Shown here: positions 44,331 through 55,232 of the stretch, piece after piece
How positions within the stretch are numbered: position 1 is the first letter of the stretch
Layout of the letters: each line of letters begins with the position of its first letter
Assembly (NCBI GenBank): GCA_944739405.2
Contig: CALYKY020000268.1
Span: forward strand, 1-64,000
DNA from: Euclidia mi
Lineage: Eukaryota; Arthropoda; Insecta; Lepidoptera; Erebidae
Length of the DNA: 64,000 nucleotides
Reading direction: 5' to 3'
The notes under the pieces: generated by a model
Databases searched by the model: none
What the model was told of the DNA's origin: nothing
The model's input: only the letters and a program-made list of their open reading frames with translations
Translations under genes and position numbers: made by a program

Positions 44331-45256
44331 GCTGTTGGCGGACATAGACGTAACTACGTGAGGGATCGTCTTCTGATTGATAATGGTGTTACCTAAGTTC
44401 GTAATTAGTAATAAATATTTTTGGCTCTACGTAGAGTCGGGAGGATTTTTCGGTGTAGGGGCCAGTTTTCTTGCCTCTGAACGCCTAGTCTTCGCCTGGA
44501 CGCTTAAAACAAGCCAGACCTTCAGTCTAGTCGATAGTAAAGTCAGCGACTCTACCAGTTACAAATATTTTTTTATTTCTTCTGACTGTATATATTTTTA
44601 TATTGTGTATACACGACGTGTTATATAAAACAGTGGACTGTTGACACAGCCCTTTTGCTTTGAAATAAAAAAGAAGACTAGTCCGTAGGAAAATTTTATT
44701 AACGGCCCTTATTGGGGAAATTTTATAATTATTTTACTGTGTATTTCGACTGTTTTTTTTATTGACCTTTGATCATTTTAACGGCCTTATTGGACATACA
44801 TTAGTACTGACAGAGCAGAGAATTAATTTACAACTTTTACAAGCTTGTCCCTGTTCTTCTTACCGCTGTTAGGTTAGAATTGCACCATGAAGTCTATGTT
44901 CAGGACCTCGGATAAGCGGACGAGCACCGACAGGGCGGTGTCTAAGACACCGGAAAAAGGAGTGGACAAGACCTCGGTCCGAAAAAGTATTGAAAAATTG
45001 AAACGAGCCTGCCTGGGACCGGCTCCGCCTCCCCCACCAATAACATCACCCCTACTACCACCACAGCCCCCACCACCACCGCCATAGCATCGGGCACGGG
45101 GAACCAGGCTGGACCGGCCCCGAAGACAACTAAGGTCGCAACAGCCCAAAAGCCAACAACAACCAAGGCAGTGTCTTCGGAGCAAAAGTCTCCCCAGAAG
45201 ACGTACCTGAGTCGCACGACGGAGGCGACAGCGTGCGTCTCAAGGGCGAAGGGACA

Positions 45257-45645
45257 TTCCCTCCGGCACCTCATAGTCCCACCACCCGTATGGGTATATG
45301 GACCGAATCATGGGAGAGACGCGCGGTACTTGCTGTATGCTCTTTCCCGCGCGCCTGTTGAAGACTCCCTACAAATTTCGTCCCTTTGCCACTCTCCCCG
45401 TTCAGGGGCAGCTCTACTATCCGAGTAGGCTAGGCGCTGTTAATACAGCTGACGACACGATGACAGCTTCGTCGTCGGCCTAAGTCCTATCCTCCTCCTC
45501 GAAGCTTCTCCTCGTCTTGTACGAATTATGTACGAAGTCTCTCAACCGCCGGAAGTTCACCTCGGAGTTCACGAGCTCTACGTAGAACGGAGGGCCCTCA
45601 GGACTGGTGATCCCATCCATCAACTTTCTTCTACTGTCCTCATAA
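45257..45645. mobile_element. 389-bp insertion flanked by 15-bp direct repeats
   Basis: aagggcgaagggaca occurs at 45242-45256 and 45646-45660, and ORF1 sequence continues on either side, so the middle looks like an insertion with a 15-bp target duplication. On the minus strand the first 54 codons are open ('GPPFYVELVNSEVNFRRLRD'). I do not recognise them. There is no poly-A, TIR or tRNA-like box. It may be a retrocopied piece of another transcript. Confidence 0.6.
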
Positions 45646-45997
45646 AGGGCGAAGGGACAGTAAGAGATGTCCAGAAATACAAAGAAAGAAATTTCGGAGG
45701 AGGTGAAAAAGGCCCTCGATAGGCTGAACATTTTGGTGAGGGAAGCGGAGGCGGAAATAAAAGAGTTGCGCCTTGCCAAAAATGAGAAAAAATCGGGCGT
45801 ATTAGCAGCTGGAGTGCCAAAGTCGGCCGCGACATCTACACCCATCAATACAGTAGATAGTAACATACAGGCTAAACTCGAGCAGCACACCCAGATGCTG
45901 CTCAAAAACGGCAAAAAATTTGCGCGCCATGGTAGTAGAGAGACCCGAAGCCGGAAAGCCCTCATACGCGGATGAAGCCGAGCGCCGGGCCCCTAAA

Positions 45998-46829
45998 GGT
46001 GGATACAGACTTTGCGAGGCATGCGCTACGAACGGCGCACAACGAATGCCTCTGTTTGAGGCGTGCGTGTTGAAAAACTATACCAACATATGCTCGGGTC
46101 GAGCCATCGCGTACGAAGCAAACGCCTCGTTTGTCTGTCTTCATGTTTGCTGCGAGGCATGTGCTACGCACAGACGCGCGCGTGCGAGCCGCGCGTGTGC
46201 GCCGGCTCATTGCGAGCAGTGCGTTGCGTTTGGACGGTTGTGTCCGCATCGCTGTGATGTTTGCACGCATTATGAACGAAAAATTTGAATTTTACGAAAA
46301 TAACCGATTATCCAAAACATCATTATTATTATAATAAAAACAAAAGAGAAGACATATGGCATTTAATTGCGAATGAAGTAATGTAACCGGCGCTGAGCTG
46401 AAAAAAAAAATTCTTTTAGGATCTTATAGAAGGAAAAATCTCGAGAAAATAAAATATATTATAAAAGCAGCAGCGGATACGCGCACGCGATGCAAAGATG
46501 CCATCTTGACTGCTGCTGTGTGGGTTGCATCGGCCCGAGCATGCGCTGCGCGCTGTTTGGCCCGAACAAACGCAGTTTCATTTTCGCAGTCGAGGCGTAC
46601 GTGGATATTGTACGCGGCGCACACCTCGAACGTGCATGCGCGGCACCGTCCACAACTAATGTAATGCTCGCACTGAGGCACTTTGATCTTGTAGCATTTG
46701 CCGACATTCGTTGGCTCGCCCTCGCACGTGCGTAGCACATGCCTCGCCACGAATATAAAGGTACACACCTTGCGAGGCATGCGCTGTGCGCCGTGCGCAG
46801 CGCATGCCTCGCAAAGTCTGTATACGGCT
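45998..46829. mobile_element. 832-bp TIR element in R1-like ORF1
   Basis: Ends ggtggatacagactttgcg and the complement of agccgtatacagactttgcg, continuing inward as gaggcatgcgct on both sides. Target taaa is duplicated (45994-45997 and 46830-46833), and removing the element plus one taaa restores the ORF1 frame ('AP-K-INTLHS'). Further inward, inverted copies of gcgaggcatgtgctacgcac lie at 46152-46171 and 46728-46747, and the right end holds a perfect 17-bp hairpin (46770-46814). No transposase, so non-autonomous. Nearly identical to 51356-52188. Confidence 0.8.
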
Positions 46830-47669
46830 TAAAATAAACACCCTCCACTCCATTGTGGTCGCCTCAACAAATGAAGAGAGGGTGATGGAGAGGGTCCGGC
46901 AGGCGGTAGACGCCAAAGAGGGATGGGTGAAGGTAGAGCGCGTCTGTAAGGGCAAGGATAGGAAAATTATAATGGGTGTCGGAACCGAGGACGAAAGGCG
47001 TAAGTTGAAGGAGAGGTTGGCAGAGAGGGCAAGAGACCTCACTGTCGAGGAAGTGAAAAACAAGGACCCGCTTCTGGTTCTTAAGGATGTCCTGCAGGTG
47101 AACTCGGACGAGGACATTCTGTAGGCCCTTAGAAACCAGAATCTGGATGTTTTCAAGGCCTCGACAGTGGAGAATCAAGAGCCACTATCAAATACAGAAA
47201 ACGAGCACGGAACTCGCTGACGGAACACATTGTTATCAGCGTTTCACCAGCGGTATGGCATCGTGTTACACAGAGGGGACACGTGCACATTGATCTCCAG
47301 CGTGTTGGGGCGGAGGATCAAAGCCCCTTGGTGCAGTGCACTCGCTGCCTTGGATACGGGCATGGTAGGAAGTTCTGCAGGGAGGCGGCGGACAGCTGCA
47401 GCCACTGCGGCGGCCCCCACTTGAGGGCGGAGTGTGCGGAACGGCTGGCCGGTGAGCCGCCTTGCTGCAGGAACTGTCGGAAGATAGGATTGATAAACGC
47501 TGAACATAACGCCTTTAGCGACCCGTATCCAACTCGCAAAAATGGGACAAATTGGCTAGGGACTCGGTTGCTTACTGCTAAGGGCACCCCAGTCTCCCCC
47601 CTTACTCCCGCCGCGTACATTTTCGGCCAGGCTAACCTCCAACGAAAAGCTTGCGACTGACGAGATGCT

Positions 47670-50660
47670 CCTGGAAGGGGCAAAGCGGCAATTTACAGCG
47701 GCCCTTTTGCAGGAGCCCTACGTCGTCGCCGGAAGTAGACGGATGAAGAACTTCAGTGGAGTTAGGATCTTCCAGAACGCCGTATTAGGGGACTGTTAAG
47801 GCGGCGATTGCCGTTTTTAATAAAGACGTCAGATTAAAACAGTACCCAAAACTCACCACAAATAACATCGTTGTGGTGGGGATCCAAACTGGCGCCTGGG
47901 AGATCACGCTGGCATTCGTCTACTTCGAGCCGGACACGCCTCTTGAACCGTACCTAGAGCATCTCAAGACAGTGAAGCTCAAACTCGGCGCCAAGCCGTT
48001 GATCGTTGGAGGGGCCGTCAAGAGTACGTCAACGCCAGGAGTACGTAGTGGGGCAGTTCTGCCACTGACGCGAGAGGGGAGGAGGTCGTTGGAGCTCTCG
48101 GGGAGCTCGACCTTCATATCCTCAACTCGGGAGATACTCCAACCTTCGACACCATTAGAGGAGACCGATTAATTTGCAGCCACATAGACATCACGACAGG
48201 AACCACCAACATCCTGGGGCGTGTTAGCGGATGGAGAGTGGAGGAGGACATGGTGAGCTCCGACCACAACGGCATAGTCTTCAAAATTTTCCTCCAGAAA
48301 TCAAAAGGTATTGAGAGCCGCATTAGAGTCAGATCAGAAATTGTACACCAAGGTGGTTCTTCCGACCCACCATTTACATTACAAGAATTAAGAGCGGCTA
48401 GTGAGTCCTTCAACCCCGAGAAGGCCCCGGGAGTGGATGGCCTCACAGCCGACGTATGCAGCCGGGCCATTGCCAGCTCGCCACGGACTTTCCTGGCTCT
48501 CGCAAATAAATGCCTCCAACTCCGTTATTTTCCAAGGAGTTGGAAAGAGGCAGTGGTGGTTGTTTTGCGAAAGCCAGGAAAGCCCGATTAGACCACCCCG
48601 AAGGCGTACAGACCCATTGGCCTTCTGCCCGATTTGGGCAAAGTCTTCGAGAAGATGCTGATGGCCCGCCTCAGGTTTTATTTACTACCCAGGATGAGTA
48701 CTCGTCAGTACGGGTTCATGCCACAAAGGAGTACCGAAGGCTCCCTCAATACCCTAACACGTGCGAACGAAATTACAGTAAAAGAAAATAATTGTTTTAA
48801 TATCCTTGGATATAGAGTGAGCCTTCGATAATGCATAGTGGCCAGCTATCAGAGTCCGTCTGGCTGAGGAAAAGTGTCCTGAGAACCTGAGAGGGGTCAT
48901 CGGCAGCTACTTGAATGACCGGAGGGTCAGTGTTAGGTACGCTGGAGAGGAATTTTCTAAATCTACGGCGAAAGGCTGCGTACAAGGCTCCATAGGAGGT
49001 CCCACTCTCTGGAATCTCCTTTTCGACCCACTCCTTAAGAGCATCGAGCGTAGAGGGGGATCTACTCCCAAGCTTTTGCCGATGACATCGTCCTTGTCGT
49101 CGATGGTGGCACGGCATTGGAAATCGAGACCCAGGCAAATGGCGCCCTCGAACATGTTCGGACGTGGGGTGTCGAAAATAAGTTAAAATTCGCACAGCAG
49201 AAAACCTGCGCAATAACGGTCTCGAGAAAACTAAAATACAACACCCCACGCTTGAGCATGGGCGGGGTCAACATTCAAATTTCGAGAGAAATGAAGCTGC
49301 TAGGTGTCACCATCGACGACAAGCTAACGTTTAGTCGGCATGTTAGCAACGTCGTCTGCCGTAAAGCGATCGCGGTTCACAAACAACTGACCAGGGCAGC
49401 AAAAGTGAGTTGGGGATTAAACCCGGAAGTAGTCAAAACTATTTATGTCGCAGCGATGGAACCAATCGTAATGTACGCAGCCAGCGTATGGGCACTGGCA
49501 GCCCACAAACTCGTGATTATAAAGCAGCTGGGCAACGTGATGTAGCACAGCAGATGTGCAAGGCATACCGTACTGTCTCTCTGAATGCCTCCCTCTTGCT
49601 GGCTGGGGTGCTCCCACTCGACCTCCGCATATGCGAGGTGGCATCGTTGTACGATGCCAAGAGGGGGGCACCACAGGCGGTACTGAGCGGCAGCGAGGTG
49701 GAGCAGATGGCCTCTGCACTGGAATCTCCCCATCCCGCCGAGCGTATCGACGTAGAGTTCGGTATCCTGGCGGACCAGGACCAGTTTAGGGCTAACCCAA
49801 TACCGGACGTAAGTATTTATACGGACGGGAGTAAGATCGGCGGGCGTGTCGGAGCTGTGTTGTCCATCTGGACCAACGGTGCCGAGACACGCGCTCGCAA
49901 GTTGGCGCTACCGGAATACTGCATTGTATACCAAGCAGATCTCCTGGCGATATGCAGCGCGACAGGGAAGATTTGGGAGAGCGCGATGTCGTCATTCGGG
50001 GTCTTCAGCGACTCGATGGCGGCCTTGCAGGCAGTGAAAAACCACAATTGCCTTCATCCCCTAGCAGTTGAAACCAGAGAGATCATAACAGCTTTATCTC
50101 GCTAGAACAAGGTAGTTAACTTGTTCTGGATAAAAGCACACGCAGGGTTTGAGGGCAATGAAAGAGTGGATCAGCTCGACAAAGAGGCCACATTCGATAG
50201 CAGGGGGGCCCCGGATTACGACTTGTGCCCGGTGTCATTCATCAAGCGATACATTCATTCGGGAACGCTTGATGAATAGAACCGTAAATACACCACCGGT
50301 GCCACAGCTGCCACAACTAAGATCTTTTTCCCGGATGCGGTGGCTGCGTACACGACGATTAGGAAGCTCAGCCTGGACGGGACCATAACACAGGCGTTGA
50401 CGGGGCACGGTGGATTCTCAGAATACTTGACTCGCTTTAAGTGTAAGGAGAATCCATCGTGCGTTTGTGACCCCGTCCAGGCTGAAACGGTCGAACATGT
50501 TTTGTTTTGCTGCCCTGTTCATGCTGTGGATCGCGAGAACCTGAAGCAGGCACTGGGGGTAGAGATCACCCGGTATACCGTAGGGAAAATCATGGCTAGC
50601 AAGGACAGGGACAGATTCCTAAAAAAGGTTGTAACAATAGTCAATAAAAGAAACAGATGA
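47670..50660 (+). pseudogene. R1-like copy 2: ORF2 (endonuclease, RT, RNase H)
   Basis: Endonuclease pieces: 'ALLQEPYVVAG' near 47700, 'VVGIQTGAWEITLAFVYFEP' near 47875, 'SSDHNGIVF' near 48258. Compared with copy 1, about 600 bp are missing at ~48300, so the linker is gone. RT: 'NPEKAPGVDGLTADV' (48410), 'KPGKPD' and 'RPIGLLPDLGKVFEKM' (split by stops), 'GGPTLWNLLFDP', 'FADDIVLVVDGG' (49070-49110). RNase H is recognisable at 49815-50060 ('SIYTDGSKIGGRVGAVLS', 'FSDSMAALQAVK') and is missing from copy 1. The C-terminal CCHC ('CVCDPVQAETVEHVLFCCP') ends at 50660. At least five frame changes make it inactive. Confidence 0.85.
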
Positions 50661-50738
50661 GGAAGAAATATATGTACTTCAATATAAATGATTGCTATAG
50701 TTGATTGAATCAGGCGTTATTTGGCGGAACTCCATTGT

Positions 50739-50961
50739 AACCTAATGGAAGGAAAGAGGAACCCACCACGCACCCTCGAATTGACCACCCCAACTATTGC
50801 AATAGAAAAGGTTGACAATATCGAACTCCTCTGAAAGGATAAGGGATATAGGAATGGTATGGGTTCCAGGAAGATACCTGACTTGCAGTATCCCGCTGTA
50901 TGCGCCGACTATTCTTCGACACGTGTTTCGCCTCTGCACGAGGCATCCTCAGGAACGATGG
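50739..50961 (-). repeat. Penelope pLTR, left (inverted)
   Basis: 223 bp, reverse complement of 58421-58644 apart from very few differences (for example ctctgaaagg against ctctaaaagg). Begins aacctaatggaaggaaagag at its outer edge and carries the hammerhead motif on the minus strand at its inner end. Confidence 0.9.
50914..50957 (-). ncRNA. Hammerhead ribozyme motif, left pLTR
   Basis: Minus strand reads ctgagga (CUGANGA core), t, then stem II gcctc-gtgca-gaggc, then gaaac, a short stem III (ac...gt) and gtc as predicted cleavage site, followed by gaa, which pairs with ttc before the core (stem I). This is the minimal type I hammerhead reported from Penelope-like elements. Confidence 0.75.
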
Positions 50962-52734
50962 ATAGTATACACCCCAAAATTAAGTTCGAATTGGAGATAG
51001 AACAAAACAGCTCAATAAACTTCTTAGATTTGACTATCAAAAGGGAGGGTACCTCACACTCATTTGAAATTTATCGTAAACCGACGTATACAGATAGTAC
51101 AATACCAGCATCGTCCTGTCATCCATCGCAACACAAAATGGCAGCATTTCACAGTATTATTCATAGATTATTAAATGTACCACTGAATATAGAATCATAT
51201 AACAGAGAATTAAATATTATTTATCATATAGCTCAATCCAACGGGTATAGTAAACGCCTAATTGACAAGATGATTAGAGGAAAACAACTTAGAATGGCCA
51301 AGTCACTTTTATATCCCTCTATAAAAGAACCTATAAATAATACCGCTGTTCTTAAGGTGGATACAGACTTTGCGAGGCATGCGCTACGAACGGCGCACAA
51401 CGAATGCCTCTGTTTGAGGCGTGCGTGTTGAAAAACTATACCAACATATGCTCGGGTCGAGCCATTGCGTACGAAGCAAACGCCTCGTTTCTCTGTCTTC
51501 ATGTTTGCTGCGAGGCATGTGCTACGCACAGACGCGCGCGTCCGAGCCGCGCGTGTGCGCCGGCTCATTGCGAGCAGTGCGTTGCGTTTGGACGGTTGTG
51601 TCCGCATCGCTGTGATGTTTGCACGCATTATGAACGAAAAATTTGAATTATACGAAAATAACCGATTGTCCAAAACATCATTATTATATTATAATAAAAA
51701 CAAAAGAGAAGAGATATGGCATTTAATTGCGAATGAAGTAATGTAACCGTCGCTGAGCTGAAAAAAAATATCGTCTAGGATCTTATAGAAGGAAAAATCT
51801 CGAGAAAATAAAATATATTATAAAAGCAGCAGCGGATACGCGCACGCGATGCAAAGGTGCCATCTTGACTGCTGCTGTGTGGGTTGAATCGGCCCGAGCA
51901 TGCGCTGCGCGCTGTATGGCCCGAACAAACGCAGTTTCATTTTCGCAGTCGAGGCGTACGTGAATATTGTACGCGGCGCACAGCTCGAACGGGCATGCGC
52001 GGCATCGTCCACAACTAATGTAATGCTCGCACTGAGGCACTTTGATCTTGTAGCATTTGCCGACACTCGTTGGCTCGCCCTCGCACGTGCGTAGCACATG
52101 CCTCGCCACGAATATAAAGGTACACACGTTGCGAGGCATGCGCTGTGCGCCGTGCGCAGCGCATGCCTCGCAAAGTCTGTATACGGCTTTACCTATTTTG
52201 GAAGCATAACTGACCGTATGGCGCGTATACTGAGGAGGAACGGTATCAGATCAGCCTATAAACCATACAAAACGTTAAAATTTCTTTGCAATGGTAAAGA
52301 TAAAGTATGCAAGAACAAAAAGTCCGGTATTTACTGCTTAACATGCGACCAATGCCAAAATAAGTACATAGGACAGACGGGTCGAAGTTTTGAGCTGAGA
52401 TATAAAGAACATTTAGCGGCGTTTAGAAACAACCAGCCGGAAAAGTCTCATTTTGCCGAACATTTACTTGAATCGGGTCATACCTTAAATAGCGGACATT
52501 CATTTGACGTCATACACACTTGTCAAAAGGGTATTAGAATGTGCGTATTGGAACAATTAGAGATTTTAAAGCGGGACAAGCATACATTACTGAACGATCA
52601 AACCAACTTTAACGGGTCCCCATTGCTGAATATATTCGCACACCGTCATAATGACTCACATCAGTCGAGCAACGGAGGGAGGGGATTAGAAAGTACAATC
52701 GTTTATAAGACATGCCCACAGTTGGAAAGCGCTC
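50962..52734 (+). pseudogene. Penelope RT C-terminus and GIY-YIG endonuclease, interrupted
   Basis: The single Penelope protein couples RT to a GIY-YIG nuclease. Here the RT catalytic part is absent: coding joins the left pLTR at 'HPKIKFELEIE' and reads 'NFLDLTIKREG', 'RKPTYTDSTIPASSCHPSQH', all downstream of the usual YVDD. A TIR element splits it at 51356-52188. With that element and one target copy removed the frame continues 'AVL-TYFGSITDRMARILRR'. The nuclease follows: 'SGIYCLTCDQCQNKYIGQT' (GIY...YIG), 'RYKEHLAAF', 'SHFAEHLLESGH' and 'LEQLEIL' (catalytic Glu region). The Jockey insertion at 52735 cuts the C-terminal tail. Confidence 0.9.
51356..52188. mobile_element. 833-bp TIR element in Penelope ORF
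   Basis: Second copy of the family at 45998-46829, same orientation, differing at a small number of positions. Target ttaa (51352-51355) against ttac (52189-52192) is a 4-bp duplication with one mismatch, and its removal restores the host frame. Near identity of the copies implies recent activity or a shared recent source. Confidence 0.8.
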
Positions 52735-52889
52735 GGATTAGCTACGCGAGCTACGATTAGTTAACACGTCCCGAGCACGTACGTACTACATACCCACATA
52801 AGCTGCACGGACCGTCAACTTTCAAGAAACCCGGCGAACAAATTTCAAATTTGAACGCCGAACGGTCGCAGCTGCCGCGTCCTTGTGAC

Positions 52890-55232
52890 ATGCCTCGTCG
52901 ACCAAGCCCTTTTAAGGGCTCTGGCGACGACCAACGTGAATCTGAAGACGAAGAAGATGACAACTTACCACCGGTGTCCATCCAGGCGCCGCGTTCACCG
53001 TCAGGTCACCAAAAAGCCGCCGCCGTCACCACAAAAACACAGAGCAAACAAGTGAGTACTCACACTACACATTTGTCTCGCACTGCCGGCGCCCCAGCGC
53101 CAGCCTCCGCCGCACGCCCCGCAACAGCCTCCCGTGCGTCTACCAATCCGCAAGCGAGATTGTCTCCGCGGGATGAAGTTCGCGCGGGCCGCGACACGGT
53201 CCGCGCCTCGCATCAGTCGCATCTCCAGTCGACCGCGAGCGCCGCCGCCATGCGCGCGCCTACGAACCCGCCGCCGCGCGCCCGCGCCGCGCCACGCCCT
53301 GCCCACACAGTGGACAACGCATCACCGACGCGCACGTCCGCCGCGCGTGATCGTGCCCTCGAGCAGGCCGCAGAGTCCCCTCGGGTCGCCGCTAAGGACT
53401 CGCCCGCTCCGCGTTCCGCGTGTTCGTCGCGAACCGGCTCGGAAACCTCGCTAGCCTCCGCTAACTCGTCTATAAACGACAAGGCGGACTTAGTGCTACA
53501 TATAAAGCGTCGCCGCCATACTATGTGTGCGTCGGCGAACTTACAGCGTTCTAGTTCGTCGCCGGCGCTTGTGAAAATGGACGTAGACGCCACACCAGAG
53601 GCGGCACGCCCTGTGCCCACGCGACGCCAACGCAGCCCCGACGAGGACGACGCCGAGGAGCCGAAGCGCCCACGCGCCGACGACGCCGGAAAAAACGTGA
53701 GTACCTCACAAATTTTTATAAGTGAGAGTGAAAAAATTCCGGCGTCTAAACCGTTATACACGGACGTCGCACGATCGCCGCCAACGTCGCGCCGCGTGCC
53801 TACCGCCGCGCCCGCGTCGACCGCTGCGCCCGCGAGCGCTCGCACCGCCGCCGCGCGCCCCGAGGCCGCGCCCGCGCCGCCGCTCGCTGCTGGCGTGTCC
53901 GGCCACAGCAACGCGCGCCCCGCGGCCGCGCCCGCGCACCGTGCTTCCGCGCCCGGCGCCGCCGCCGGCACGCACGCCGCCGTCAACACCGCCGACCCGG
54001 CTGTTCCAGAGAAGAAGAAGCCGCGATTCCCTCCGGTGATCGTTGAGCATCTACCGAACTGGGCTTACCACATGCGGGAGCTCAAGGGACAGCTCGGCAG
54101 AGCCGCCAACGGCCGCGCCTTCGGCAAGGGGCTCCGCTTCACGCCGAAAGACGAAGACGAGTACCGCCTATTACAGCGGTACTTTACAGAGCTCGAAAAG
54201 ACGGACCGCATATCGTGGTTTTGCTACTCGCTCCCCGCAGAACGCAGCCTCAAGGTAGCAATCCGAGGCTTGCCCAGCAACGCGACACCGGAAGAGGTCG
54301 AAGACGAACTCCGCGAGCTGGGGTACGACCCGGAATACGTGCGCACTATCCGGGCTCGACGCGACCGGCCGGGGTGTATACTCCTGGCATTTATCAAGCG
54401 CAACAAGGACACTACGCCGGGGATCTTTGGCGTTACCGAGATGCTCGGTATACCCGGCGTACGCATCGAATTATGGCGCGGCAAGCGGAGGCCGGCACAA
54501 TGCCACCGCTGCCAAAAGTTTAGGCACTCTAGCCACAATTGTCACCGCACACTGGCGTGCGTAAAGTGCGGTGAAGAGCACACGGCTAGAGACTGCCCGC
54601 GCCCCAAGGAAGAGCCAGCGACATGCGCCAACTGCGGGGGCGAACACCCCGCAAACCATGTCAACTGTCCCGTGTTCAAGCGCGAAGCACGTAACAGAAA
54701 GGCCGGGACAGTTGCCGGCGAGCCGCGCCAAGGGCCGGCACCGGTGAACGCGCAACCCCAAGGAGAGGCCGCACAGGGGACTACACTGATGGCGAAGGCG
54801 AACGACCCCCCAGCTCGTGGAACAGCCGGCAAGAAGAGAGGGCGGAGGAACCGTGCCCGCGGTAGGCGAGGCGCACCCGCCACTGAGACACCCGCACCCG
54901 CAACCACACCCGCACCCGCACCTACCGTGGACAAACCACCCAAACAAAAGGGCGGCCCCGGGAAGGCCCCAAAAACCCCCGCTGAAGCACCCCAGCCGGC
55001 AGCTCACACAGTCGCCGCCCCCGCGAGTACAACCGCGCCCAAGGGGAGAAAGGGGAAGAAGGCGAAGGCCCCGCACGCCAGCGAAGGCACCAAGAGCTCC
55101 GGCACCGTTCAGGCCGCTGTCGCGGTACTGCAGCAAGTGCTCACTGCTATGAGCGAAGGCCGCGACAAGCAGACGATCGTGGGCATCATCCTCAAGGGCC
55201 TGGCGGACCTTGTTCTTCAGAATGAACAGTAA
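52890..55232 (+). CDS. Jockey ORF1: Gag-like RNA-binding protein
   Basis: 780 codons from the first ATG (52890); the frame is open a little farther upstream, from 52851, without an ATG. The N-terminal half is low-complexity, Ala/Pro/Arg/Ser-rich. From about residue 375 comes a conserved domain ('PPVIVEHLPNW', then 'VAIRGLPSNATPEEVEDELR', an RRM-like PRE_C2HC region). Three CCHC zinc knuckles follow: 'CHRCQKFRHSSHNCH', 'CVKCGEEHTARDC', 'CANCGGEHPANHVNC'. A basic Ala/Pro-rich tail closes it. In Jockey-clade LINEs this protein packages the RNA and brings it to DNA. Its end overlaps ORF2 by 11 bp. Confidence 0.9.
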   Translation: MPRRPSPFKGSGDDQRESEDEEDDNLPPVSIQAPRSPSGHQKAAAVTTKTQSKQVSTHTTHLSRTAGAPAPASAARPATASRASTNPQARLSPRDEVRAGRDTVRASHQSHLQSTASAAAMRAPTNPPPRARAAPRPAHTVDNASPTRTSAARDRALEQAAESPRVAAKDSPAPRSACSSRTGSETSLASANSSINDKADLVLHIKRRRHTMCASANLQRSSSSPALVKMDVDATPEAARPVPTRRQRSPDEDDAEEPKRPRADDAGKNVSTSQIFISESEKIPASKPLYTDVARSPPTSRRVPTAAPASTAAPASARTAAARPEAAPAPPLAAGVSGHSNARPAAAPAHRASAPGAAAGTHAAVNTADPAVPEKKKPRFPPVIVEHLPNWAYHMRELKGQLGRAANGRAFGKGLRFTPKDEDEYRLLQRYFTELEKTDRISWFCYSLPAERSLKVAIRGLPSNATPEEVEDELRELGYDPEYVRTIRARRDRPGCILLAFIKRNKDTTPGIFGVTEMLGIPGVRIELWRGKRRPAQCHRCQKFRHSSHNCHRTLACVKCGEEHTARDCPRPKEEPATCANCGGEHPANHVNCPVFKREARNRKAGTVAGEPRQGPAPVNAQPQGEAAQGTTLMAKANDPPARGTAGKKRGRRNRARGRRGAPATETPAPATTPAPAPTVDKPPKQKGGPGKAPKTPAEAPQPAAHTVAAPASTTAPKGRKGKKAKAPHASEGTKSSGTVQAAVAVLQQVLTAMSEGRDKQTIVGIILKGLADLVLQNEQ

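Larger units (their letters stand above)
44640..47660 (+). pseudogene. R1-like retrotransposon copy 2: leader and ORF1
   Basis: The leader (ttattggggaaattt, gacagagcagagaat, cttgtccctgtt) matches copy 1. ORF1 starts at ATG 44887 ('MKSMFRTSDKRTS'), passes a Pro-rich stretch and loses frame. It is interrupted by a 389-bp insert (45257-45645) and an 832-bp TIR element (45998-46829). The central domain ('LHSIVVAS', 'RQAVDAKEGWVKVERV', 'NKDPLLVLKDVLQVNSDEDI') is open at 46834-47124. A further shift leads to the three zinc knuckles ('CTRCLGYGHGRKFC', 'CSHCGGPHLRAEC', 'CCRNCRKIGL') at 47283-47660. Confidence 0.8.

Noticed and set aside
45920..46848. Cys/Arg/Ala-rich frames on both strands of the TIR element
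   Set aside because: They arise from the gcgaggcatgcgc inverted motifs, exist in both strands and both copies, and cross the element ends.
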